Shown here one piece after another: positions 1-6,960 of a DNA stretch of 64,000 nt; position 1 is the first letter of the stretch, and each line of letters begins with the position of its first letter. The stretch spans positions 145,507 to 209,506 of the forward strand of contig NZ_JAIXHL010000004.1 in NCBI RefSeq assembly GCF_030145815.1, written 5' to 3'. A program made the position numbers and the translations under genes. The notes below the pieces were generated by a model. It worked only from the letters and a program-made list of their open reading frames with translations. It searched no databases and had not been told where the DNA came from. This stretch comes from Sphingomonas sp. (GTDB taxonomy: Bacteria > Pseudomonadota > Alphaproteobacteria > Sphingomonadales > Sphingomonadaceae).

Positions 1-29
1 ACGGCGTCGTGGGTCAGGGGCGCGGTCAC
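1..29 (-). CDS. rsmH: 16S rRNA (cytosine-1402-N4)-methyltransferase RsmH, N-terminal fragment
   Basis: Only the first ten codons lie in the window. A GTG start at 29 overlaps the mraZ TGA as GTGA and reads M-T-A-P-L-T-H-D-A-V, fitting the usual RsmH amino terminus just before its H-V-P-V-L segment. RsmH methylates 16S rRNA and conventionally follows mraZ at the head of the dcw cluster. The call rests on position and this short peptide; the catalytic domain is outside the window. Confidence 0.6.
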
Positions 30-535
30 AGCGTCACCCCCTTCTCGTCCAGGCAGTATCGGCACGCCGCCTTGATCTGTTCGGAGATGGTCGGGTGGTC
101 GAGCAAGGTGCGCGGGTTCCACAACTCGATCGTCGCGCCGACGCCCATGAAGAAGGCGTAGCTGCCCTTGGGAATCCCCGCGAGGTGCCCCAGCATCCCC
201 GGCAGCACGAAGCGGCCCGACGGGTCGAACGCGATATTCTCGCTCGTCCCAACGCCGTCGCGCCAGATATTAGCGTCGGCCTGACCGCGATCGCCGGCAA
301 ACTCGGTCGCGCGCGCGTCGAGCCGCTCCATCAGGGCGTCAAAGAAGGGCTCGTCATAGGCGACCAGGCACTTGTCGGTCTCATGGGTGGACAGGATCGC
401 GACCCGGGCGTCCTTGCTGTCGGTCGGGTGACCGCTGTTCTTCTCCAGCGTCGCGCGCAGGCCCGCGGGGATGGCGACACGACCCTTGTCGTCCACCAGC
501 TGTAAGCCAACCCCTCTGTAGCCGCTGCGTGCCAC
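26..535 (-). CDS. mraZ: Transcriptional regulator MraZ
   Basis: MraZ is a DNA-binding protein of the AbrB/SpoVT fold that autoregulates the division and cell-wall (dcw) cluster. Two swapped-hairpin repeats are visible: DDKGRVAIPAGLR near the amino end and DPSGRFVLPGMLG in the second half, the typical duplicated MraZ signature. I chose the GTG at 535 (V-A-R-S-G-Y-R-G, 169 aa) because a purine-rich AGGGG precedes it and the family starts shortly before the first motif. The longer ATG reading from 604 adds 23 Arg-rich residues unlike the family. Its stop overlaps the rsmH start, so the two are translationally coupled. Confidence 0.9.
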   Translation of the reverse strand: MARSGYRGVGLQLVDDKGRVAIPAGLRATLEKNSGHPTDSKDARVAILSTHETDKCLVAYDEPFFDALMERLDARATEFAGDRGQADANIWRDGVGTSENIAFDPSGRFVLPGMLGHLAGIPKGSYAFFMGVGATIELWNPRTLLDHPTISEQIKAACRYCLDEKGVTL

Positions 536-657
536 CCTTGCCCCTTGCCTCCCGGGCACGCCTCTCCGCCTGTCGCGGCGCGCCATCGCGCGCCCCGGAC
601 CCATGATGGCCGACGATAAAGGTTACCCTGTTAACCGCTGGCCTATCGCAAGCAGTC

Positions 658-718
658 CGGGTTTTCAATGCCTGAACTCGGGATTTCGCGGGAATTTGCC
701 CCAATTAATGCCTCGGGT
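658..718. promoter_or_regulatory. Candidate MraZ operator: phased CGGGN repeats
   Basis: Upstream of mraZ the pentamer CGGGN occurs at 658, 679, 689 and 714. The copies at 679 and 689 are exactly 10 bp apart (CGGGATTTCG then CGGGAATTTG). MraZ of enterobacteria binds about 10-bp phased TGGGN repeats just upstream of its own gene, so one helical-turn phasing here is suggestive. The repeats are on the strand opposite mraZ and carry C rather than T at the first base, so this is inference. I see no gene in the rest of the 536-880 gap. Confidence 0.3.
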
Positions 719-880
719 TACCGCTGTTTTCACTTCATTCGTTAAGTGAACACCTTCTGTTCCATCCGGATGGCTGGGCAAAATGGGTCGATCCGCCGCC
801 GTTGGGGCGGGACAGGCGGACAGTGGCGGCAATTCCCGGAAATTCCCGCGATGCGGCGCGGAGTCGCGGGCAGGCGGCGC

Positions 881-1198
881 TCATTCCCCGTCGACTGGGG
901 CTGGCGTGAGCTCGGGTTCGGGGGATTCTGCGGTGCGCGGCGCGATGCCGAGTTCGGCGATCGGTTCGTCCTTGGGCTCGGCCGCGCTGTTTGTGACCAT
1001 GCCTTCGGTCATGTTGGCGACCACTTCCGGCTTGGGCGCGCCCTCGGCCACCACGGGCGCCTCGTCGCGCGCCGACGTAAAGATCGCGCTGGCGACACCC
1101 ATCAGCAGCATCACGGTGGCAAGTCCGGTCAGTCCGACGCGGACCCGCTGCATACTGGAGTGTGGATCGCTGGGCATCGATTTCATAAGCTGTGGCAT
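881..1198 (-). CDS. Small single-pass membrane protein, unknown function
   Basis: A 105-aa protein with a short basic cytoplasmic end, one hydrophobic helix at about residues 20-40 (VGLTGLATVMLLMGVASAIF), then an acidic Pro/Glu/Ala-rich tail ending PEPELTPAPVDGE. This looks like an inner-membrane anchor with an unstructured periplasmic extension. I recognise no family. It sits between mraZ and the cysteine synthase gene with clear gaps on both sides, so it is probably transcribed alone. Confidence 0.6.
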   Translation of the reverse strand: MPQLMKSMPSDPHSSMQRVRVGLTGLATVMLLMGVASAIFTSARDEAPVVAEGAPKPEVVANMTEGMVTNSAAEPKDEPIAELGIAPRTAESPEPELTPAPVDGE

Positions 1199-1248
1199 AA
1201 ATGTAACGCCTTAACAGCCGATTGTCGAACCCCCTTTTGTCGGTTGCT

Positions 1249-2241
1249 TTATCCGCGATCGAGCCGCTCAGGCACCTGCAACCCCTTGAGTCGCAGCCAT
1301 TCCGGGTTGTAAAGCGTTGAAAGATAACGAAATCCCGTATCACACAGGATCGTCGCAACCCGGGCGCCTGGACCCAATTCACGCCCCAGCGCTACCGCAC
1401 CTGCGACATTGATCCCCGATGACAGGCCCAGGCACAGCCCTTCCTCGGCCAACAACCGGCGGACCCACTCCATTCCCTCATCGTCACCGATGCGGAACTG
1501 CGTATCGATCGGCGCGCCTTCCAGGTTCGCGGTGATCCGCCCCTGCCCGATCCCCTCGGCCACCGACGCCCCCTCGGCCTTCAACTCGCCATGCGCGTAA
1601 TAGTTATACAGCGCCGCACCATGCGGATCGCTCAGTGCGATGCGGACCTTCTCGTCCTTTTCCTTGAGGCCCAGGCCCACGCCCGCAATCGTGCCCCCGG
1701 TGCCAGCGGCGCAGGTGAACCCATCGATCCGCCCCTCCATCTGGGTCCAGATCTCCTCCGCCGTCCCGACAATATGCGCGCGGCGGTTGGCGATATTGTC
1801 GAACTGGTTCGCCCAGATCGCGTTGGGCGTCTCCTCGGCGATGCGGCGCGACGTGTGCACGAAATGCCCAGGATTGGAGTAAGGCGCCGCCGGCACCAGC
1901 ACCAGCTCCGCGCCCAGCGCGCGCAGCGTGTCCATCTTCTCGCGGCTCTGCGTCTCGGGCATGACGATGATCGTCTTGTAGCCCTTGGCATTGGCGACCA
2001 GCGCCAGGCCGATCCCGGTATTGCCCGCCGTCCCCTCGACAATCGTCCCGCCCGGCTGGATCAGCCCGCGCGCCTCGGCATCCTCGACGATGAACAGCGC
2101 CGCGCGATCCTTCACGCTTGCCCCGGGATTGGCGAATTCGCACTTGCCGAAAATGTCGCACCCGGCGGCTTCGCTCGGCCCTTTCAGCCGGACGAGCGGG
2201 GTGTTGCCGATCAGCGCGATGGTATCCTGTGCAACTTTCAT
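1249..2241 (-). CDS. cysK: Cysteine synthase A (O-acetylserine sulfhydrylase)
   Basis: Fold-type II PLP enzyme that makes L-cysteine from O-acetylserine and sulfide. Visible features: IGNTPLVRL near the start, the PLP lysine in NPGASVKDRAA, the substrate loop EGTAGNTGIG, and the phosphate-binding GTGGTIAGVG. The 330-aa length from ATG 2241 is close to the CysK norm; an upstream in-frame start at 2277 only adds low-complexity residues. No cystathionine beta-synthase domain is present. It is probably monocistronic; downstream lies the small membrane protein gene. Confidence 0.88.
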   Translation of the reverse strand: MKVAQDTIALIGNTPLVRLKGPSEAAGCDIFGKCEFANPGASVKDRAALFIVEDAEARGLIQPGGTIVEGTAGNTGIGLALVANAKGYKTIIVMPETQSREKMDTLRALGAELVLVPAAPYSNPGHFVHTSRRIAEETPNAIWANQFDNIANRRAHIVGTAEEIWTQMEGRIDGFTCAAGTGGTIAGVGLGLKEKDEKVRIALSDPHGAALYNYYAHGELKAEGASVAEGIGQGRITANLEGAPIDTQFRIGDDEGMEWVRRLLAEEGLCLGLSSGINVAGAVALGRELGPGARVATILCDTGFRYLSTLYNPEWLRLKGLQVPERLDRG

Positions 2242-2406
2242 GGCCGGAACATAGGCACTGCCCCCGCCGCGCCGCAAGCAAGCGAAACTATGCCGCCATC
2301 GCTGCGGGCTTCACCTCCCGTTGCAGTGCGAACCAAGTTGGGCGTGGCGCGAATGCTGCCTATTGGCTATACACGCTGACGGCATATCCCTCGCACAGAG
2401 GATGCG

Positions 2407-2580
2407 GTGACAAAGCGGATAAACATCAAAAATCCAGAAGTTGTCGCGCTGGCTCGAGAATTGGCCAGGCTCGATGCCAAGCCTGTCAATCAGGTGGTCA
2501 AGGAAGCGCTTCAGAGCATGAGCGAACGGATGATGCACGAGTCCGGTCGTTCAATCGATCCAGCTACACAATTGCGGTGA
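2407..2580 (+). CDS. Orphan VapB-type (Rv0623/PSK-like) antitoxin
   Basis: A 57-aa product from GTG 2407, preceded by AGAGG at a good distance. It begins M-T-K-R-I-N-I-K-N-P-E-V-V-A-L-A-R-E-L-A and continues ARLDAKPVNQVVKEAL. This is the pattern of the Rv0623-type VapB antitoxins: a beta strand with I-K-N/D-P-E, then a helix L-A-R-E-L-A, then a second helix V-x-E-A-L, forming a ribbon-helix-helix DNA binder. The usual VapC PIN toxin should follow immediately, but the next gene is an unrelated DNA glycosylase, so the antitoxin looks orphaned. Its codons are more AT-rich than the neighbours, suggesting acquisition. Confidence 0.65.
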   Translation: MTKRINIKNPEVVALARELARLDAKPVNQVVKEALQSMSERMMHESGRSIDPATQLR

Positions 2581-2614
2581 CACTCTTCATCCACACCGAC
2601 ATCACCCCCGCAGC

Positions 2615-3112
2615 ATGATCCGCAAGGCCAGCTTCCCACCCGTCGCCGACCCCCGCACCCGCGTCCTCATCTGCGGCAGCCTGCCCGGTGAGCGCAGCCT
2701 CGCCGCACGGCAATATTACGCCCACCCGCAGAACCAGTTCTGGCGCCTGATCGCCGCCGTCATCGACCGCGCCGACCTCCCCGCCCTCCCCTACGAAGCC
2801 CGCCTCGCCGCGCTCCTCGAAGCCCGGATCGGCCTGTGGGACGCCGTCGCCAGCGCCACGCGCACGGGCAGCAGCGACGCGGCCATCGCCAACGCCGAGC
2901 CCAACGACCTCGCCACCCTCGCCGCCAGCCTGCCCGATCTCGCCGCCATCGCCTTCAACGGCGCCACCGCCCACCGCCTCGGCCTGCGCCAGCTCGGCGC
3001 GCATGCATCGCGCTGGACCATTCTCGCCCTCCCCTCGTCCAGCCCGCTCCACACCATCGGCCTGCCCGCCAAGCTCCCCGCCTGGCACGCCCTGCGCCCC
3101 TTCCTCGCCTGA
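2615..3112 (+). CDS. UDG-superfamily hypoxanthine/uracil DNA glycosylase
   Basis: A 165-aa single-domain glycosylase. The amino end carries the base-binding loop LICGSLPGERSLAARQYYAH followed by PQNQFW, and the carboxyl end the second active-site motif LPSSSPLH. This arrangement (G-S-x-P-G...YYAHPxNxFW...SSSP) matches the HDG branch of the uracil-DNA glycosylase superfamily, which removes deaminated bases, hypoxanthine in characterised members. It could alternatively be a Mug-like enzyme. It is cytosolic, with an ATG start and weak ribosome-binding site. A 65-bp gap separates it from the PhyH gene on the same strand. Confidence 0.75.
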   Translation: MIRKASFPPVADPRTRVLICGSLPGERSLAARQYYAHPQNQFWRLIAAVIDRADLPALPYEARLAALLEARIGLWDAVASATRTGSSDAAIANAEPNDLATLAASLPDLAAIAFNGATAHRLGLRQLGAHASRWTILALPSSSPLHTIGLPAKLPAWHALRPFLA

Positions 3113-3177
3113 CACCCCAGCTTGCAAAAGCGCCGCCACGCCAGCAAAGCTGCGCGCAGTTCGGGCAGGGGAAACAG

Positions 3178-3966
3178 ATGAGCAGCGATAACCGGGTCTC
3201 CTTCGCGCCCGGCACCGACCGAGCAACAGCCGTCGCCGAGGCGATCGCGATCCTGCGCCGCGACGGCGTGGTGGTGCTCGACGACCTGATCGACCCCGCG
3301 CTGGTGGCTGCGTGCAGCGCCGAAATCGCCGCGCGCCACCCCGACATGGCACAGCCCGACCGCAGCAAATATTTCGGTCCCTATGTCGGCCGGCACACAA
3401 TTCCCTTGCTGGTCGACGGCACGCTCGCCGATCCCGCCATCCTCCTCCCCAAGTCGGTCGCGCACATCGCCACCGAGTTGCTGGACGAGGCGTTCAAGGT
3501 CGACTCGGTCGGCCTGCTCGTCGCCGTCCCCGGCGCGCCCGATCAGACCGCGCATCGCGACGCCTGGCTCTACCCGCGCGAGGGGCTCGACCGCCTCCTG
3601 CCCCCCTTCGCGCTCGCCTTCGCGGTCCCGCTCGTCACCATGGACGAAACCAGCGGCCGCACCGCCTTCTGGCGCGCCAGCCATCGCTCGGGCGCGACCG
3701 AGCCGCCCACCACTCCGCACGACCTTGCCCCCACCGTTCACCCTGGCAGCGCGATCCTGTGGGATTATCGCATCTACCATACCGGCCTCGCCAACCACGG
3801 CACCGCCCCGCGCCCGGTGATCTTCAGCGCGCTGAGCCGCGAATGGTGGGTCGAAATCGACCCGCCCGAGGCGAAAGATTATCGCAAGCTCAACGTCGCG
3901 CGCACGGTGTTCGAGGGTTGGAAGCCACGGTGGCAGGCGCGCTTTAGCCGGGCGGATGTTATGTAA
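3178..3966 (+). CDS. Phytanoyl-CoA dioxygenase (PhyH) family Fe(II)/2-oxoglutarate oxygenase
   Basis: A 262-aa protein with the PhyH double-stranded beta-helix pattern: the iron-binding HxD in QTAHRDAWLY (mid-protein) and the distal His region DYRIYHTGLANHG, followed by the Arg of APRPV for 2-oxoglutarate. GGGGAAACAG precedes ATG 3178. Substrate unknown. The gene lies 125 bp upstream of the lasso precursor on the same strand, and 2OG oxygenases do hydroxylate RiPPs in other systems, so a tailoring role is possible. Equally it may be an unrelated neighbour; no overlap or coupling links it to the cluster. Confidence 0.75.
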   Translation: MSSDNRVSFAPGTDRATAVAEAIAILRRDGVVVLDDLIDPALVAACSAEIAARHPDMAQPDRSKYFGPYVGRHTIPLLVDGTLADPAILLPKSVAHIATELLDEAFKVDSVGLLVAVPGAPDQTAHRDAWLYPREGLDRLLPPFALAFAVPLVTMDETSGRTAFWRASHRSGATEPPTTPHDLAPTVHPGSAILWDYRIYHTGLANHGTAPRPVIFSALSREWWVEIDPPEAKDYRKLNVARTVFEGWKPRWQARFSRADVM

Positions 3967-4091
3967 GTGCAAATCGGTCGACCGCCCCGGCGCGTGAGCC
4001 TTTGCAACCCAAACTGATTACAAATCCGAAATGATTGTTGCTGCGCAGCATTTCTGGCGGCAAGCAAGGTGCGTTCAACTGGGAGAATCAC

Positions 4092-4247
4092 ATGATCGAC
4101 AGCGACGCGCAGGACCAGACTGCGCCGAAGGGCATCTGGACCGCACCGGTCGTCCAGCACCTCGGCGCGATTGAGGAGGCGACGATGCCGTCGTCCTCCA
4201 CACCGATTAACGACGGCTTCGGCCCCAACACCGGCCCGCCCTCCTGA
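4092..4247 (+). CDS. Lasso-peptide precursor (A peptide) with C-terminal Ser
   Basis: A 51-aa peptide with GGGAGA before ATG 4092. The leader shows the B1-recognition pattern W16-x-x-P19, then L24-G25 and T31. The P-to-T spacing of 12 and G-to-T spacing of 6 match the classical Y-x-x-P...G...T(-2) lasso leader. That register would place the cut after M32, giving a core MPSSSTPINDGFGPNTGPPS minus its Met: Pro at position 1 and Asp41 at position 9. Pro1 is unusual because its amine is secondary. The alternative Ser34 start gives a Ser1-Asp8 ring. The final residue is Ser, the position phosphorylated in paeninodin-type lasso peptides, consistent with the HPr-kinase-like gene nearby. It is transcribed convergently to its enzymes. 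Confidence 0.82.
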   Translation: MIDSDAQDQTAPKGIWTAPVVQHLGAIEEATMPSSSTPINDGFGPNTGPPS

Positions 4248-4253
4248 TCGTCC

Positions 4254-4279
4254 GCGTCGCGTCAGCGCGACGCCCGTTT
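4254..4279 (+). terminator. Intrinsic terminator after the lasso precursor
   Basis: A perfect 8-bp stem (gcgtcgcg / cgcgacgc) with a TCAG loop spans 4254-4273 and is followed by ccgttt. It starts 6 bp after the precursor stop and reaches the cyclase stop codon at 4278, so it separates the two convergent units and may work in both directions. Confidence 0.6.
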
Positions 4280-6248
4280 ACACCGGGTCAAGGCGGTTGC
4301 TCCCCTTGACCCGGAGAACGAAGCGCCCGACCTGGAGCGCCAGGGGCAACAAAACCGGCAACGCCGAGCGCCGGGGATCGCGTGAATCGGTGATCGACTG
4401 GTCCGGCCAGGCATCGATCATATCGCGCAGCCGATCGACATCGATCATTTCCGCCATATCCGCGTCATCACCCATTGCTTCGACTTCCGCCCGATAGCGG
4501 GGCAGGTCGCGCGTCATGCGCAGATGCCAGTCACAGCTCTGGATGCCACGCCGCCGGTTGGTCCGAACGCTGTCGGGCAGCATGCCGTCGACCATCCGCC
4601 GCATCAGCCAGCGATCCACGCCGTTGCGATAGAATTGATCCTCGGGCAGCCCCATCGTCCATTCGACGATCCGGCGGTCAGCAAACGGGTCACGCATCTC
4701 GACGCCGTGCAGCGCCGTCAGTCCCGCGAGTGATTCGCCCAGGTCCGACGCACCGTGATCGATCATCATCCAGCGAAACAGGTCGACCGTCATCAGCGGC
4801 CCGGCGGTGAAGAAGGGGGTCCCGGTATCGATCCCGCGCTGCCGCGTATTCATCGCCTCGGCCACCGACGCGCGCGCCATGTTGATATGCTGCCAGCGCG
4901 TGTCGTCATCGTCGCCGCGCCGCCGGTCACGCAGGTCGCGCAGCCAGCGTGGACCCAGCGGCACGATCACCTCGGACGCCAGTCGCCGCAGCCGTCCCGT
5001 GGCCGAGCGCCCGTCTGCACCCAGCTCCCGGTTCAGCGCGCGCCACGCCCGCTGCTGCCACAGGTACAGGAAGATATCTTCTCCCGCCCGGCTCAGTGTG
5101 AAATTGCCAAACGTACCGTCCAGCATCACCGCAATGCCCTGATCCCTGGCCTGCGCCATGATCGCCTGGAACCAGTAGGAATTGGCGACATTGCGCACGG
5201 GCAGCTCCGCCGCCTGCAACAACGCATCCTGTCCGGTCAAAAACCCGGAGCCGGCCACATCCACGAAGTGCGGCTGCAACGCCGGATGCTGCGCCGCGAT
5301 CGCCTCGACATAGGGGCGCTCATCGCCATAGCCGCCATTGCCGACCTTACCGTCCCACCCGGCTTCGGGAACCCAGGTAAAGGTGGGGAGCCGCGCGCCG
5401 GGACCCATCTGCCGCGCCGCGGTCACCGCCACCGCCGCCGAATCCAGCCCACCGCTCAGAAACGCGCCGACCGGCCCGCTCGACCGCAGGCACGCCGCCA
5501 CCGCCTGATCGAACAGCGCGCGCCCCGCTTCGACATAGTCCGCGTCGCGCGCATAGCGCACCGGCTTCACCCGCGCCGCCAAGTCGTAATAGCGCCGCGT
5601 CTCGACCCGCCCCGCGCCCACCTCGATCACGCCGCCCGGTCGCACGCGGCATATCCCCTCGAAATAGCTGCGCGCGCTGTCGGTGTGCAGCTGGCACAGC
5701 GCATCCGCGATCTTCTGCCGGTCCACCGCTCGCGGAATATCGGGCAGTGCGTGCAGCCCCTTCGGCATCGACGCGATCACCAGCCGGTCGGGGCGAAGAT
5801 GATAGTTCAGCGGCCGATGCCCGAACGGCGAACGCGCGGCGAGCGCCGTGTGCCGCTCCGCATCCCAGACGATCGCCGCAAACTCGCCGACCCAGCGGTC
5901 GAGCGCCGCCTCGCCCCATGCCTGCCAGCTCCGCAGCGCCAGCTCGGCATCGGCCATCGTCCCCAGCGGCCCGGACGCAATCCCCAGCTCCGCCGCCAGC
6001 GCCGCGCGATTGTCGATCCGCCCGTCGAACAGCACCGCAAAGCGCCCGCCCGGCGCGCGCGCCGGCTGGTCGAACTCGGCATCCTGCGGCGTCGGGGCGA
6101 ACAGCGTATGGACCAGCGCCACCGGCCCCATCATCGTCACGCTCGCACGGCGCCGTCCATGCATGTGCAGCCCGCGCGCGATCCGCTCGGCATCGGCACG
6201 CAATGCCTCTCCGCCATCACGCCGGAACAGCAGCGCAATCCCGCTCAT
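4278..6248 (-). CDS. Lasso-peptide isopeptide-forming cyclase (asparagine synthase-like, C protein)
   Basis: A 656-aa member of the AsnB fold. ATP-dependent lasso cyclases activate the Asp/Glu side chain of the core as an acyl-AMP and close the macrolactam. The amino-terminal glutaminase-like domain begins M-S-G-I instead of M-C-G-I, so the catalytic Cys2 of true asparagine synthetase is absent, as expected for a cyclase. The synthetase domain has the PP-loop SGGLDS at residues 265-270. The start ATG overlaps the B2 stop (ATGA). It is the last gene of the K-B1-B2-C operon and faces the precursor gene tail to tail. Confidence 0.85.
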   Translation of the reverse strand: MSGIALLFRRDGGEALRADAERIARGLHMHGRRRASVTMMGPVALVHTLFAPTPQDAEFDQPARAPGGRFAVLFDGRIDNRAALAAELGIASGPLGTMADAELALRSWQAWGEAALDRWVGEFAAIVWDAERHTALAARSPFGHRPLNYHLRPDRLVIASMPKGLHALPDIPRAVDRQKIADALCQLHTDSARSYFEGICRVRPGGVIEVGAGRVETRRYYDLAARVKPVRYARDADYVEAGRALFDQAVAACLRSSGPVGAFLSGGLDSAAVAVTAARQMGPGARLPTFTWVPEAGWDGKVGNGGYGDERPYVEAIAAQHPALQPHFVDVAGSGFLTGQDALLQAAELPVRNVANSYWFQAIMAQARDQGIAVMLDGTFGNFTLSRAGEDIFLYLWQQRAWRALNRELGADGRSATGRLRRLASEVIVPLGPRWLRDLRDRRRGDDDDTRWQHINMARASVAEAMNTRQRGIDTGTPFFTAGPLMTVDLFRWMMIDHGASDLGESLAGLTALHGVEMRDPFADRRIVEWTMGLPEDQFYRNGVDRWLMRRMVDGMLPDSVRTNRRRGIQSCDWHLRMTRDLPRYRAEVEAMGDDADMAEMIDVDRLRDMIDAWPDQSITDSRDPRRSALPVLLPLALQVGRFVLRVKGSNRLDPV

Positions 6249-6685
6249 TCAGCGTCGCCGAACCGCGCGATCGGTCGGATGTCGCGGTCAGTGATCCGCC
6301 CCGTCACGGTCACACCACTGACCACCAGCCAGGCATGCAGCATCCGCTTTGCGCCCGCGCGTGCCTCCGGCTCCACCCCGACGAACATCGTGTTCGCCAC
6401 CCCGCGCCGGTTGAGCATCCACCGCCCGCACATCGCGCGCGGCAGGCACACCGGACGCCACGGGTGCCGATCGGCGACCCGGTCGATGATGCGCCCGACC
6501 CGCGCCGCGCGCACCCGGTCTGCGTCGGCCGCAATCGCGCCGCCAACGCCGCCCGCCGTGCCGAGCAGGCGGCTCCAGCGCCGATAGGTCACCCGGCGCG
6601 TCAGCGCATGCGCCACCGTCAGCAGCACCGCCGCTTCCCCGGCCAGCGCCAGCGTGCACATGAAATCGCCCACACGGCGCATCAT
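6245..6685 (-). CDS. Lasso-peptide leader peptidase B2 (transglutaminase-like)
   Basis: A 146-aa protein with the B2 arrangement: an amino-terminal hydrophobic region, then W-R-P-V-C80-L-P-R-A containing the catalytic Cys, and H117-A-W-L-V-V containing the catalytic His. B2 cleaves the leader from the precursor, with the B1 protein delivering the substrate. I chose start ATG 6685, which overlaps the B1 stop as ATGATG. An in-frame extension to 7108 runs through the B1 gene and is not real. The small size fits split B1/B2 systems rather than fused B proteins. Confidence 0.85.
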   Translation of the reverse strand: MMRRVGDFMCTLALAGEAAVLLTVAHALTRRVTYRRWSRLLGTAGGVGGAIAADADRVRAARVGRIIDRVADRHPWRPVCLPRAMCGRWMLNRRGVANTMFVGVEPEARAGAKRMLHAWLVVSGVTVTGRITDRDIRPIARFGDAE

Positions 6686-6960
6686 TCGGCAACAAGAAAG
6701 CCCAGATCGCACATCTCGGTCACGAACGCGCGCAGATCGGCCGCGCACGTCGCCGCATCGACGTCGAACTGCTTCTGCAACCGGGCCACGGCACCGTCGA
6801 GGGTCACCGGCTCGGCAAACGCAGCCCAGGATGCCGCCGCCGGTCCCGCCAGCGCATAGACCCGCCCGGTCGACAGCTGGAGCAGGACGGTTTCCCCATC
6901 CACGTTCGATTCGATGAAATCCGTGCCACGGCGGAGCGATCGATTGCCCATGTCTGTCAT
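6682..6960 (-). CDS. PqqD-like RiPP recognition element (lasso B1)
   Basis: A 92-aa protein of the PqqD fold: an amino-terminal beta hairpin around DGETVLLQLSTGRVYALAG, then helices (ASWAAFAEPVTLDGAVARL and DLRAFVTEMCDLGFLV). These domains bind the leader peptide and present it to the protease and cyclase; the W-x-x-P element of the precursor leader is the expected ligand. It overlaps the kinase gene upstream (ATGA at 6957-6960) and B2 downstream. Confidence 0.85.
   Translation of the reverse strand: MTDMGNRSLRRGTDFIESNVDGETVLLQLSTGRVYALAGPAAASWAAFAEPVTLDGAVARLQKQFDVDAATCAADLRAFVTEMCDLGFLVAE

Noticed and set aside
4755..6587. 610-aa open frame antisense to the lasso cyclase
   Set aside because: Arg/Ala/His-rich shadow frame; the cyclase motifs on the other strand are intact.
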